A stretch of 64,000 bases of DNA from Chondrus crispus. Lineage: Eukaryota; Rhodophyta; Florideophyceae; Gigartinales; Gigartinaceae. Where the stretch lies: the NCBI RefSeq assembly GCF_000350225.1, contig NW_005179334.1, positions 724,657-788,656 of the forward strand, given 5' to 3'. A program made the position numbers and the translations under genes. The notes beneath the pieces were generated by a model. The model was not told the origin of the DNA. It worked only from the letters and a program-made list of their open reading frames with translations, and did not search any database. Below are positions 10,598 to 20,600 of this stretch, piece by piece; within the stretch, counting starts at the first letter, position 1; each line of letters begins with the position of its first letter.

Positions 10598-11698
10598 TAG
10601 ATAAATGATCCCGATTGGTATACACTGTACGGTGGTGTCAGCTCCATGCAAGGGAGTATCGTTGAACAGAGGCTCAATGTTGTCCGCAGGGAGACCGTTG
10701 GGATGCGGACTGGGCGATGGAAGGGCTCACAATGTAGTCTGATACAATTCCCAGCCGCTCGAGCAGGGCGAGTCTAGGGACGCTGCGTGGGGGCGAGGAC
10801 GCGAAAGGGTATCGAGACGTCCCCGTCCGTTGGAGGGGAGGAAGACAGGGGCTGTGAGGACCGTTGTCGGGAATACAAACTGTAGGGGAAAAGTGTAGAG
10901 CTTCTGAAGTCTATATGAGCGTAGGCAGGAACGCGAAAGGGAATGGCGGCATTGATCGAGGGAGAAGGACCGAGTTGGCGGCAGCTTCCGTCGCTGTTGT
11001 AGCTGTTTGCTACTGAATTGTTATTTAATCGGATCTTTGTTAGCGGCTGAGGTCCGTTGTACGGCTGTTTGTCGTTGTTGTCGCTTTTCTGGTGACTGAT
11101 CGCGCGCAGGACCACTAGGAATTTATTGCGGTCCGATGGTCCCGTTATGCAGAATGGAACGTTAAATACGAAGGGTGGGGCACTGCTGACTAGCGACGAT
11201 GTATTGAAGGAGTTATCGGAGAGGGAAGCGGCGCGTGCTGCCGCCGGCCGAGCTCGTGTGGAGAGAGATGCAGCGGCAGAGAAACGTCGTGTTCAGCGGG
11301 AGCGGGAGGCCGAGGAGCGCATTTCGGCGAGGGACGCGGCGGAAGGAGCACGAATCGCCCATGTATTGTGTCAACGGCAGATATCCCGAGGGGGAAGGAT
11401 GTCTGTTGCGCGACAGCGTGCACTCCGGTTACCTGGGTAACCACGAAAAAACTAAAAGCAAGTACAATTTTTTGATGCGCAGTGGTTCGAAATTCGGTGT
11501 AGGATAGCTCCTTGAGGTGGCTTAAGCCAATGAGGCCGTTCACCACAGTTGTGGTGCCGTTTCGGTACAGCATCAGAATCTTAGGCATGTGTCTCCTTCG
11601 GCAGGTTCCAACCCTCTGTCCAAGTTTGAGCTCATTTGGAGCACTGGAAGTGCTTCTTTAATTTAAATGTTGATTTTGGTTAGGAATAGAGGGGGAGC
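10598..11698. other. Transposon interior without a recognised gene
   Basis: The only notable frame is 11126-11440 (+), about 104 codons, with LLTSDDVLKELSEREAARAA followed by an Arg/Glu-rich helical stretch. It could be the tail of another DDE-type transposase, but the match is too weak to name. The frame at 10774-11115 (-) has no recognisable motif. Confidence 0.3.
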
Positions 11699-11716
11699 TG
11701 ATAGGGGTGCTCTTAG

Positions 11717-11759
11717 CGATACCTGTAGTCTCGCCTTTCAGGCGGGACTACAGGTATCG
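11717..11759. repeat. 20-bp hairpin next to the Harbinger right end
   Basis: Arms 11717-11736 (CGATACCTGTAGTC...) and 11740-11759 are reverse complements with a single T/C mismatch and a 3-nt loop. It starts 2 bp after the TTA flank of the right terminus. Confidence 0.85.
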
Positions 11760-11773
11760 GACACAGACTTTTT

Positions 11774-11796
11774 GTACTGTACCCTTGGTACTGTAC
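11774..11796. repeat. Dispersed palindromic motif copy
   Basis: GTACTGTACCCTTGGTAC with a following TGTAC. One of about nine copies in the window of a motif centred on TACCCTTGG(G)TA and flanked by TACTGTA-type sequence. Confidence 0.7.
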
Positions 11797-12093
11797 TACT
11801 TTATCAAAAGGGTCCTCCTCCGTGCTTGAAGAGAAGGGTACCAATACGCAAAAGGCTTGCTGTACAGTGCTGCATGAAATACAGTGCTTCAGCCTTATAA
11901 GAATAGCCCGTTAAAGAATATCCTCGGTAATAGAATATGATGGCTGACACCCGTGTTGGGCGTGCCCAAAAAAGGCACATGGAGCAGCATTTTATTCTTA
12001 TTCGACAAAAGAATAAAATTTTCTGGATGAGCTCAATTTTGGGGTACAGCAAGGCGTGTACGTACTACGTACATACGTATTTCATTAAATCAT

Positions 12094-12121
12094 GTTTTTG
12101 CGCGCAATTGCGCGCAAAAAC
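12094..12121. repeat. Perfect 28-bp palindrome
   Basis: GTTTTTGCGCGCAA is followed directly by its own reverse complement with no spacer. Confidence 0.9.
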
Positions 12122-12368
12122 TGCCAGATAATGCTGCAAAATGAAAAAATCACCACTTCGGCCTTCTTCAGGCGACCCACCGATAATCGCGATCAACCAT
12201 CGAAATCGAGATCCCCCATGCCTTCCTAGGGTCCCTGTAGCCCATCTCCATGCAGTGTCTCCCATTGTCTAAAGTCATTTCTTCATGAAGAATCATGAAG
12301 TTTCTCAGTTTCTGCATGAATAAACAAGCAAAAAGCAAAAGTGAAAAAACAACCCGAAATCGCGTACT

Positions 12369-12417
12369 CCCTTTTTGAGGTACGTAGTACGTAACGTACT
12401 ACGTACCTCAAAAAGGG
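12369..12417. repeat. 49-bp palindrome, 24-bp arms
   Basis: Arms 12369-12392 (CCCTTTTTGAGGTACGTAG...) and 12394-12417 are exact reverse complements around one central base. The arms themselves are built from GTACGTA repeats. Confidence 0.9.
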
Positions 12418-12713
12418 GGCCAAGAAGCAATATCAATCAGCTGTGTCGGCATATGAACGTTTTCTCAACCTCAATCCCAGACTGTAGACCTGTTCAACAA
12501 TGCAATTCTGTACAGTATCTTTGATCCGTTCAAACTACGTTGCGCTCCGATAAGATACCATGAGAGACTTCATACAAGTGTACAGTATGCACTTTCACCT
12601 GTACAGCACCAACTAGACTTTTTTAGAAGGCGCTGACGAGCTTGCTGGACCTTATCATAAACACACCGATCACCGCTTTATAAGAATACGGAGCCTGTCT
12701 CCCGTCCTTATTC

Positions 12714-13113
12714 TTAGAGCACCCCTATCGGTTTGGCTAAATTTGGTGGCTAAATGTGTAAAATTTTGCGTTTGCATATAGCATTTCTGTGCGCAACACT
12801 ATCGGTTTAGGAGTAAATTTGAAATTGAAGTGCCCTGATAGGGCATAGTGTACGAGGGGTGCGGGGCATCGAGTACGAGAGGTACTGTATTGACACTGTT
12901 CCATGGTCTTTTGGCCAAGTGGCGCCATGTAATTCGCGTCTCTATATGGTCAAATGAGTAAACTGGTCGCCATCCGGCTTCCAATATAGAGATAGATATA
13001 GCCAAAAAGGCCAAATTTTTGGAGATAACCAGTCCGATAGGGATGAAAGAGGCTATATGTATCTCTATATGCCAAATATTTACATATACACAGCACCGAT
13101 AGGGGTGCTCTTA
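12714..13113. mobile_element. MITE of the PIF/Harbinger type, 394 bp, TTA duplication
   Basis: Left end TTA-GAGCACCCCTATCGGT (12714-12732) and right end ACCGATAGGGGTGCTC-TTA (13095-13113) give 16-bp perfect terminal inverted repeats flanked by TTA on both sides. The interior shares subterminal words with the left end of the larger element at 5899 (GAGTAAAT, CCAAATTTTTGGAGATA-like, TCTCTATATG). Degenerate copies of the terminus occur inside (CACTATCGGTTT near 12798, GTCCGATAGGGAT near 13027). No ORF is supported. This is a clean non-autonomous derivative of the family. Confidence 0.85.
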
Positions 13114-13711
13114 TTGTCACTTCAGAGGGTATAGTGACATTCTACCGTCGGGTAGAAAGGGTAGAATGGCTTTCATAAATAAATTGTTGTGGGGGGGGTG
13201 CCCCGGTTGATAGCATATACCATTCAGAGTACAAGAGTACCCTTGGGTACTGTATACTGTACATGCAGTATGCATACAGTCATCCCTTCCCATCACACTA
13301 CGGTACAGTACCCAAGGGTACTGCAGTATCGTGGGCGTCAACATCTGCCGGACACAACCTCAGCTGCTATCGAAAGCTTTTGCCCTCCATGCATTATACG
13401 CCGTTTAAGAATGTTGTCACTAATAATATATGTAATGTAATACGAAACTGTTCGCACTATACCATCTGCCTGAAGTGACTTATATAGCCTAAACTCAGAC
13501 TCAGAGGACCTCCGACTAGAATTGTATACGCAGCGAGAAGTACAACAGAAGACGCATGCACCTACGTGCCTTCACGTTCGAAACTCTGACCCTGAACTTC
13601 CTTCAGAAAACAACACTACAGCTTGCCTACACTCTCGACTGACACCTGCAGTTGTTGAACCGAGCGCTCCAAGCTGTTAAAACCTTCCTCAGGTCTCTGC
13701 CGCAAGTCAAG
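13114..13711. other. Upstream region of gene A
   Basis: No gene. It contains the inverted pair of the dispersed motif (13237-13328) and the presumed promoter and 5' UTR of the secreted Cys-rich gene starting at 13712. Confidence 0.45.
13237..13328. repeat. Inverted pair of the dispersed palindromic motif
   Basis: GTACCCTTGGGTACTGTA at 13237-13254 and TACAGTACCCAAGGGTACTG at 13304-13323 face each other about 50 bp apart, so the pair can fold as a cruciform. Between them are further palindromic words such as ATGCAGTATGCAT. Confidence 0.75.
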
Positions 13712-14944
13712 ATGTATCACCTACCACTCGTTTCGCTTCTCTGTACCTTCTTTGCTGTCGCGATTGCTTCTCCGGTCCAAGTGTCACCATCCTTTAAATT
13801 AACAGCTCAATCCTGGAGGTTACGTTTTACAACAAGAAATCATCTTCCGCACTACCAAAACAGATTCCGAGGCCATGCGGTGATGCACAGAATTTCATCT
13901 CGCAGAACTGCACCTCTCCGGAAACAGGGTGTATCGACTGAATCTCTTGAAGTCGTTCCAAATCATAACTCACTGCAGGCGTTCCGTCGCCGACGTACAG
14001 TTTCAAGAAACACGGCTCCGTTCAGTCGAAGAGTAGACATGATGAAACGGCACCTCGTTACCGCACTTGTTGAGTGGCCTACAGATAAAGATTACATCCA
14101 CTCCAAGGCCTCTCAAGCAAATTTGCGTTATCTCAACGAGGAATCTACCCCTCGATTGCAGCGTGCCGACATGCAGAGGAGCGAGATCCGAAAATATGCG
14201 CAGGATCATCCAGTTCTAGTAAAAAATACGAAGAATTCGGAAGGAACACTCGTCAGGCCCTTGCCCGTGGTGCCCCGTGACGGGACTACCACGGAACAGT
14301 GCAAGAGCTCTGAAGAATGCTTGGGGGACATGTTCTGTGCAGATAGAGATGGACAAGAGTGCACGGGTGGCGACTTGTGCAGATGTTTTCCACCGCGTGG
14401 CCTTGTCCGATGTTCATCTAGTAGCGATTGTTTGAGAAATGGGGAGGTGTGTGTGCAGTTACGCGAGTCGACGGCGTGTATATCCCAGGAAGTTGCTAAT
14501 GATTCAGGTTTTGAAGTGGTGGACGATAGGCCTTCAGAAGATGAGGAGACAGTATCCGGTAGTGATGATGTTGCAAGCACAAACCCAGGGGTTAATAACG
14601 AGACAGGGGAGGCTTGCATAGACGCACGAGCCTTGGGCCATTTTCCATTGAATCGCCTTGTATTCAAGACGCATGCGTTTTCTCATGTTCTGTGTGACAC
14701 GAACGACAGTTGTGCCACACGAAGTCATGTTGTCATGTTCCGCGGGCGCGCAATGAGAATGAGGATATACTGCGAATTGGTGGGTTGCAGACAAGCGACG
14801 ATGGGGGTGAACAGTCCTCATTTCAGCCGCGGAATGCGCATTGAGTCCAAGACGAAAGGGTTAGAGTACACAGGCTTTGCTGCACGCTACGACACGCAGG
14901 TTGAAGAGAGTGTGATTAGAATGGCTATTCGACTGGGGTTGTGA
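13712..14944 (+). CDS. Secreted Cys-rich protein, gene A of the cluster (410 aa)
   Basis: The ATG at 13712 opens a signal peptide (MYHLPLVSLLCTFFAVAIAS). A long basic region of about 190 residues follows, then one 10-cysteine module (starting EQCKSSEEC and ending STACIS) with spacing C-x5-C-x5-C-x7-C-x5-C-x-C-x8-C-x5-C-x6-C-x8-C. A short acidic linker leads to a 109-residue C-terminal domain that starts CIDARALGHF, carries VLCD, SCAT, RAM and VNSP motifs with five cysteines, and ends AIRLGL at the stop. The C-terminal domain and module recur in genes B, C and D. I recognise no named family; an extracellular or cell-wall role is inferred from the signal peptide and cysteine content. Upstream in-frame TTG codons were not used because the ATG fits the signal peptide. 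Confidence 0.8.
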   Translation: MYHLPLVSLLCTFFAVAIASPVQVSPSFKLTAQSWRLRFTTRNHLPHYQNRFRGHAVMHRISSRRTAPLRKQGVSTESLEVVPNHNSLQAFRRRRTVSRNTAPFSRRVDMMKRHLVTALVEWPTDKDYIHSKASQANLRYLNEESTPRLQRADMQRSEIRKYAQDHPVLVKNTKNSEGTLVRPLPVVPRDGTTTEQCKSSEECLGDMFCADRDGQECTGGDLCRCFPPRGLVRCSSSSDCLRNGEVCVQLRESTACISQEVANDSGFEVVDDRPSEDEETVSGSDDVASTNPGVNNETGEACIDARALGHFPLNRLVFKTHAFSHVLCDTNDSCATRSHVVMFRGRAMRMRIYCELVGCRQATMGVNSPHFSRGMRIESKTKGLEYTGFAARYDTQVEESVIRMAIRLGL

Positions 14945-15357
14945 CGGCATACCTTTCTCCTTTGTACATGAAGAAGTGTTGTTCGTGTGAAGCTAAGCTG
15001 GGCTCGGATTTCTTCAGGAATTGCGTTTCTAATTTGACATGGGTACCAAAGATAACTTGACGATGATGCCATCATAGATAACTTCAAGAACATGAGATAA
15101 TTCACATTTTAGCGCATCACTCACATAGATTGAGGTATTATTCCCTTACAAATCAACTGAAACAAGGCAGCACTTCGAGATTCAGATTCAACCCGTAAAA
15201 CAGCGACCAGCTCATCAATAGCATCGCTCACACTTTTCAAGCACAGGCTGTATAACAACTATCCACAAGTTTCCTTTGTACCCTACGCCATACACAGGCG
15301 ATACCCGAAGCAACATGTGCTAAATCCCCGACCCAACTTGCACCTCCTCCGCCCCAC
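14945..15357. other. Intergenic between convergent genes
   Basis: Gene A and XRCC3 run towards each other. Nothing coding was seen; the 3' ends and terminators must lie here. Confidence 0.5.
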
Positions 15358-16338
15358 TCACCCCCCCACGACCCCCTTGCTTGTAACTTGATACTCCTCT
15401 CCTCCGTCCACTGTCCCCAAAAAGCTAGAATGCAGCACTTTTGCAATCCTGCCCCCGCTACCCCCCCAAGCTCTCCTCAAAAAGACCCTTGTATCCACAC
15501 AATTGCTCCACGCCGCCCCCAGCGCCGGCACGGTCCTATTCAACGTGCCATCTGCCGCAAGGCCCTGGCTCACCTGATTTGCGCACACGCAAACGCCACC
15601 GACATGCGCCGCCGCGCGCTTGAGCGCGGCGGCGAGCGCGACCAAATGCTCGGCCCGCGACAACGCGTCGTCGAACTCCGGGCGGTACACGGCGGCGACA
15701 GAATCGACGACGACTACGGTGGCTCCCGTCTGGCGGAACAGATACGGCAGGCGGTGTTGTGCCCAATTCAGCAGCTGATCTACGGAGCGGACTTGCTCGA
15801 CCACGACTTTTCTCAGTAGTGTGCCCGCGGGTAGGCCGCGGGCGTCGCAAAGGTGAGCCTCGATCTGGTGCATGCGGGCGATGGGGGGCGCCCCTTCCGT
15901 GAAGGCAACGATGGCGCCGGTGGCAGCGCCGCCGTGCTCGACCGGGGCGCCGGCCATGAGCGAGAGCTGAAGGAGAATCTGGGTTTTGCCCGCGCCGGCG
16001 ACGCCGCTGAGCTCGACGATGGAGGCGGTGCCGAGCGGGATTCCGCCCCTGAGAAGGCGGTCCAGGGAGACGCAGGAAGTGGAGAAGGTGGTGGGGGATT
16101 GGAGAAAAGAGTGGAAGGGGCGGAAGACGGGGGCAGACAGGCCCTGAGCTTCCAGGGCCGCGGTGGAGAGGTAGGGGAGCAGGGCGGGCGGGAAGGAGCC
16201 GATGACGGGGCGGGAGAGCTCTTCTAGGATGGAGGCGGCGCCGCGCGCGGCTAGGATTGTTTGGGCTTTGGAGATTAGGACGGCTTCATCGTCGGAATGC
16301 GACGGAGCGGTTGGAGTTTGAGTGTTTGTTGTTGTCAT
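15358..16338 (-). CDS. XRCC3: RAD51 paralogue, XRCC3-like (326 aa)
   Basis: This is a RecA-fold ATPase of homologous recombination. XRCC3 works with RAD51C in the nucleus on Holliday junctions and RAD51 filaments. The Walker A motif is GVAGAGKT at residues 112-119 within SIVELSGVAGAGKTQILLQL. A segment VAFTEGAPPIARMHQI corresponds to the family's YI.TE..FP..RL.Q. The Walker B strand is ATVVVVDSVAAVYR, and ALGAAWSNCVDTRVFLRR matches the XRCC3 ALG..W...V..R..L signature. The start is the ATG at 16338; upstream in-frame codons are non-ATG. There is one exon. The length is close to the usual 340-350 residues. RAD51C or another paralogue is the alternative, but the C-terminal signature favours XRCC3. 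Confidence 0.85.
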   Translation of the reverse strand: MTTTNTQTPTAPSHSDDEAVLISKAQTILAARGAASILEELSRPVIGSFPPALLPYLSTAALEAQGLSAPVFRPFHSFLQSPTTFSTSCVSLDRLLRGGIPLGTASIVELSGVAGAGKTQILLQLSLMAGAPVEHGGAATGAIVAFTEGAPPIARMHQIEAHLCDARGLPAGTLLRKVVVEQVRSVDQLLNWAQHRLPYLFRQTGATVVVVDSVAAVYRPEFDDALSRAEHLVALAAALKRAAAHVGGVCVCANQVSQGLAADGTLNRTVPALGAAWSNCVDTRVFLRRAWGGSGGRIAKVLHSSFLGTVDGGEEYQVTSKGVVGG

Positions 16339-16732
16339 GGTTTGACGGAGCGGTCGAAGGTTGATGCTCCAGATGGAGACGAGGTAAGGTTCATGTTTCG
16401 GTTTCACGGGCCGCAAGGAACGTGACCTGGGCTCCTTCGTGAGGAGACGAAACGAAACAATGGAAAAGGAGGATGAGCACGAATTGATCCGCTGGCAATC
16501 CCGGGGATCCCTGGCTCTGTACTGTACGTTGCAGACTTATCCACCAACAACGGTCATTCACTGTAATCTCACCCTTACAGCATGAAGCGACACGAGATAT
16601 CAGAGATACTCCCTGGCATCAGCGGTTCGTCCACTTGGTCATACAGAAGAGGCTTGCCTGCGAAGAGGCACCCGCCAAGGTCATCGCTGCGGTCACCGTA
16701 TCTCCCCGCTCTCACCTATCTTTTTCCGCCAG
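16339..16732. promoter_or_regulatory. Divergent intergenic region XRCC3/HHL1
   Basis: About 390 bp separate the start of XRCC3 (-) from the first ATG of the HHL1-like gene (+). Both promoters must lie here, possibly shared. No specific motif was identified. Confidence 0.45.
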
Positions 16733-17482
16733 ATGACCATCACGCCGTTACCCTCGGGAGCCCATCGCCATCACTTTCCAGCCACTCTTACGCTGCGGCA
16801 CACTTCTCCCTTTCTCCAAGACCGCCTTCCCTTGTTCCCCCCGCCCTCCCCCTTCCTGACAACAACTATGTCAACACCAGGCTTTGTATCGGCCAGCGCT
16901 GCGGCCCGCTTCACCCATAGACCGCATCCAACAACCGCATCTTCAAAATGCTCGCACTTCGCTGGCCGCGCCCTCATCTCACTAACCTCGCTCCCCGCCC
17001 GCGCCCGCCCGACCTACACCCCAATCCAGATGAAGAAAGGCCGCTCCCGCCAGCCGCTGCAACCGCGCCGCGCGCAAGACCAGATGTCACTTCCCGAGGA
17101 CGGCACCCCTGTCTTCGCTATCTTTGTCCGTACCCCGCGCACGAAGCTCTGGTATCCAATGGGCGCCGTCCAAGGCGATGATCGCTCCAAAAATCTCGTC
17201 AATGCACTCAAGGGTGGCTTCGCAAAGGCCATGTATGCCAACGCATTGGACAAGGGCATTGCACAGACGGTGTACGGTAAGGGCGGGGACAAGTTTGTTC
17301 AAAGTGCCGTTCGCATGTACCCGCAGCTGAAAAAATACACAAAGCAGCTCGAGTTTGGGTACAGGGTCACGGCTATCGGCCTCGATGAGCAGCCGACGAA
17401 GCTGGTCACGAAGGAGATGGCACTACCTTTTGTGGAGTGGGCGAAGAAGCAGCTAGATAATGTCTTCAAGAAGAAAAAGTAG
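16733..17482 (+). CDS. HHL1: HHL1-like thylakoid protein (HYPERSENSITIVE TO HIGH LIGHT 1 family)
   Basis: In plants HHL1 is a thylakoid protein that helps repair photosystem II under strong light. The conserved part runs from PVFAIFVRTPRTKLWYPMGA through GDDRSKNLVNAL, AKAMYANALDKGIAQTVYG, MYPQLKKYTKQLEFGYRVTA to the C-terminal WAKKQLDNVFKKKK. It matches the family's VIFIR....LWYP...I.G and later TEFRYGYK blocks. A basic stretch MKKGRSRQPLQPRR precedes it, as in plants. The N-terminus is Ser/Thr/Pro/Arg-rich and fits a plastid presequence. Two ATGs are possible: 16733 (249 aa) and 16868 (204 aa), the latter starting MSTPGFVSASAAARF, which resembles a transit peptide well. The gene is single-exon and convergent with the TOG gene 191 bp away. 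Confidence 0.8.
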   Translation: MTITPLPSGAHRHHFPATLTLRHTSPFLQDRLPLFPPPSPFLTTTMSTPGFVSASAAARFTHRPHPTTASSKCSHFAGRALISLTSLPARARPTYTPIQMKKGRSRQPLQPRRAQDQMSLPEDGTPVFAIFVRTPRTKLWYPMGAVQGDDRSKNLVNALKGGFAKAMYANALDKGIAQTVYGKGGDKFVQSAVRMYPQLKKYTKQLEFGYRVTAIGLDEQPTKLVTKEMALPFVEWAKKQLDNVFKKKK

Positions 17483-17673
17483 CCTTTGCCAAAACGGCAC
17501 CTGCTTGTCCTTACACACGAAGGCTGCTATCGTTCGAAGCCGGAGGCTCTCGTTCTTGTAAATGAAGCACATGGACGGAATCCCGTAACCGAAACTGTTG
17601 GCCGTTTCTCCATCTTTAGCCAAAGCGCGAAGGCACTAACAGCTACCTACTAGACCAATCTAGTCCTCCAAAA

Positions 17674-20600
17674 TCAGTCTTTGGAAGAACTTTGCAACTG
17701 CCGTATCCGCGCCATACGTTCCCGCAACGTCGATGCCTTGTCCCTTGTGTCTTCCGCAGACAGTACTCTCTCCACAGTTCCGTTTTCCTTTTCCGTTCCT
17801 GCAACACCATCCATCTGAGTACGATCTCCTGTTTGCAGACCGTAACGTAACTGTATTTCCTGGAGCCGTTTAAGATATACCTGCCCAGCGCTATGCCCTG
17901 AAATGTCACCAGCGGACGGCATTTCCATGTCTTCCATCGCCCCCGGAATGGAGCGACGAATTGGAACCGAAGCATCCCTGTAGCCGTTGCCAAAGGCTTG
18001 TTGCGATGTTCCTCCGTCGGGTCTACTTACAATGTCCCTTTGAGACTCCTCGCGACTCAATCTATCCAATCCGTTCCTGACAAAGACCTGCATGTCTTGA
18101 TCGTACTGTGCCAAGTGCGCATCCAACGCAATAACACCGCTTCCTTCAAGCTCATTTTGTAATTGCCGTAGAACTGAATCTGACCTCATACCCTTGTCGA
18201 TGTTCGAAAGACACCATGTGATCACAGCTCCGCTGTCCTTTCGATCACCCAGCGACCCAAGTTGCTGTGCAGCTTCACTGCTTTCTAAAGATTCATCCCG
18301 GCCACCTAGAGTCATATCAATGTAGTGAACCAACTGTGAACCTTCCGCATGGGGAATTAAACTGAGATGGGAACGAATATCCTTTCCCATTTCGTCAATT
18401 ATCGCATTCACAACCGTCTTCAACAACCGCATCGCAAAGGTTTGGTCTTCCGCGGATGGTTTTCCATCTCGGCGCACAGGATTTGCAACTAAAAATAGAT
18501 GAATATCTCTGAGTAGCGCGTCCATCCTACAATCTGCGAACCCCCGCTTCGATACTTTCGCGATCGACTTGATACATATGGACGACTTTGCCAATGAAGG
18601 TGACATCCGTGCAGACCCCGAGTGCTGCTGCATTTCCTTGATGTTCTCGAGTAGAAGGTTAATCATGGCAGTGTATAGCAAATTCTGATTACATGACTCC
18701 AGCACTTTGACAATCATTAAATTAACCCCTCGCCTCACTTGATCCCAGTCTTCTACGCCGACAACAGCTTGTGGAAGCATAGCATTGAGTGCATCAGCAA
18801 GCAAGCTCTCCACGGAAGACTGGTCGAGTTTGCGGAGAAGTTCAGGCTCTCGCGCGAACCTGATGACACCCTTCAAAAACGACTTCAGAACAGCCGGGTC
18901 GTCTTCCTCGGCTGCACCATTTTCGAGTCGACCCAGAGTCTCTGTGAAACACTTGACCAACTGAAGGAGCAAGGCCGAGCTACCTGTGTACGTTAATAAA
19001 TTTCCTTCGCGCCTCAGGTCATCAAAAATTGATGCCAGACCAGATAGCTGCAAGTCGCGATCATGACTTTGCAAACGAGCGAGGATGTCAGCCACTAGAT
19101 TCTCTTTCTCAGAGTCTTGCACAATACGACGTTGCTTCATAGGAAGCCCTGGAGTTGCTGGCACCGAATCCGCGCTTTGATTACACGTCTTCCTTGGTGT
19201 GGCTGTGTTAAGTGAGTCGCTAATAGAGGTTATTACACTATTCGGAGGCGCAGGGGCAACTGACAGTCTGAAGTCTTCACTACGAATGTCGCTTGGAACA
19301 ATCGACATGGGTCGCTGCACCACATTCTTCTGGGCGTGAGATACGCCATCCGTAGGTTCATCTGCAACTCTAGATATTTCACCTGCTTTCGGAGCCTGCA
19401 CTTCTTCTTTCGAGCCGCCTGGAACAGCTTTCAGCCTCCCCTCCAGCAGCCCGGCTTCAGTTTCTGTCAGCCCTCCGACTAGTTCCCAAAGGTCGTCTCC
19501 GAAAAATTCATGTGCACGATCCAAGCAGACAGCCGCTGCCCTTCCTGCCCCCTCGTCTTCGCTCCCGGCAACCTTTCCGATAGTAGGAAGTACTCCCGCT
19601 GGCATACCAGCACCTGAGGTGCATCGTTTTTCTATTAGTCGGCAAATCTCATTTCCAACTGCATTATGTGCTCTGGGACTAACTGGGTAGCGTAAGCAGG
19701 ATGTTAGAAGGACAAGAAATACTTCATCACTAACCACATCGCCGATGGACAACAGACAACTCCTCATAGCTACGCGAATTGATTCTCGATTGCTTCCGCA
19801 CTTGTCGACAATTGGTGGAAGTATAGCGCAGGCCTCGTATTCCCCGATAGTCGTTCCAGAAGACATTAGGACCTCACAGATGTTTGAGACAAAGACAGCC
19901 AGTTTGACAAGAACGGTTGGAGGTGTACGGGAATCTTCTATCCTGCATGCAGACCATCGCAAAAGAACATCGGCAGCATACAACAACGATTCTGGATGAA
20001 CGTCAAGATAAGAAGACACGACCTCGATCGCTTCGACATGCATCCGGAACCGATTTGATGGAGCAGTGAGTTTGGTGCACAAATACGGAGAACAGCACTC
20101 GGTGAGGTCTTCCATTAAGTCCTCGACATCTTCACTTATGAGAGGTTGTATGTCACCCGATGGATCAGCTTCGTTTAGTTCCTGAATAAAACGACGTCTC
20201 TTCTTGAGAAAACGTTGAGCTCGAACGTCTCGCCCATCGTTTTGAACAATAACTGGAGTCTCGTCCCTTTCTTGTTGTTCCAACTCTCTGAATGGGGGTA
20301 CTACCGGGGAAGCACGTGCACTAGCAGGTCGTTTTCGCCTTGAAGGAGTCCCTGCTGGAGTTGAGAAATCTGCAGCAAATGGCCCTCCCCTTCTGCTTGC
20401 TGGGGTGCGAGGTAAGGCCATGGAACGAGGTCGTTCGCGAGCAGATCTCGGCGTAACGGGAATCCCTGATCGCTCCGGAGGAGGTGCTGACGTTCCCGCT
20501 GCTTTCGGAGCTGAAGCTCGATACTTCTCTAGGACAGGATCAATTTGATTTCGTGCCGCTTTTGTCATGGATAGCAACTTCATGTCAATTGCTCCGATCC

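Larger units (their letters stand above)
5896..11715. mobile_element. Putative PIF/Harbinger-type transposon with nested insertion
   Basis: The left end is TTA followed by GAGCACCCCTATTG (5896-5912). The right end is TGATAGGGGTGCTC followed by TTA (11699-11715). The outer 12 bases of the termini are inverted copies flanked by TTA, the 3-bp target duplication typical of PIF/Harbinger. Between them lie the two proteins such elements carry: a Myb/SANT-like ORF1 (6199-7177, +) and a DDE transposase (10569-8463, -). The same termini bound the MITE at 12717-13110. The pairing of these two ends into one 5.8-kb element is inference: each could belong to a separate family copy, and the DNA at 10.6-11.7 kb contains nothing recognisably Harbinger. 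Both ORFs are broken, so the copy is not autonomous. Confidence 0.5.
11797..12713. other. Palindrome-rich intergenic DNA, no gene
   Basis: No coding frame is supported. The segment contains two exceptional palindromes (12094-12121 and 12369-12417) and two copies of TTATAAGAATA-like sequence (near 11893 and 12678). Confidence 0.5.
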
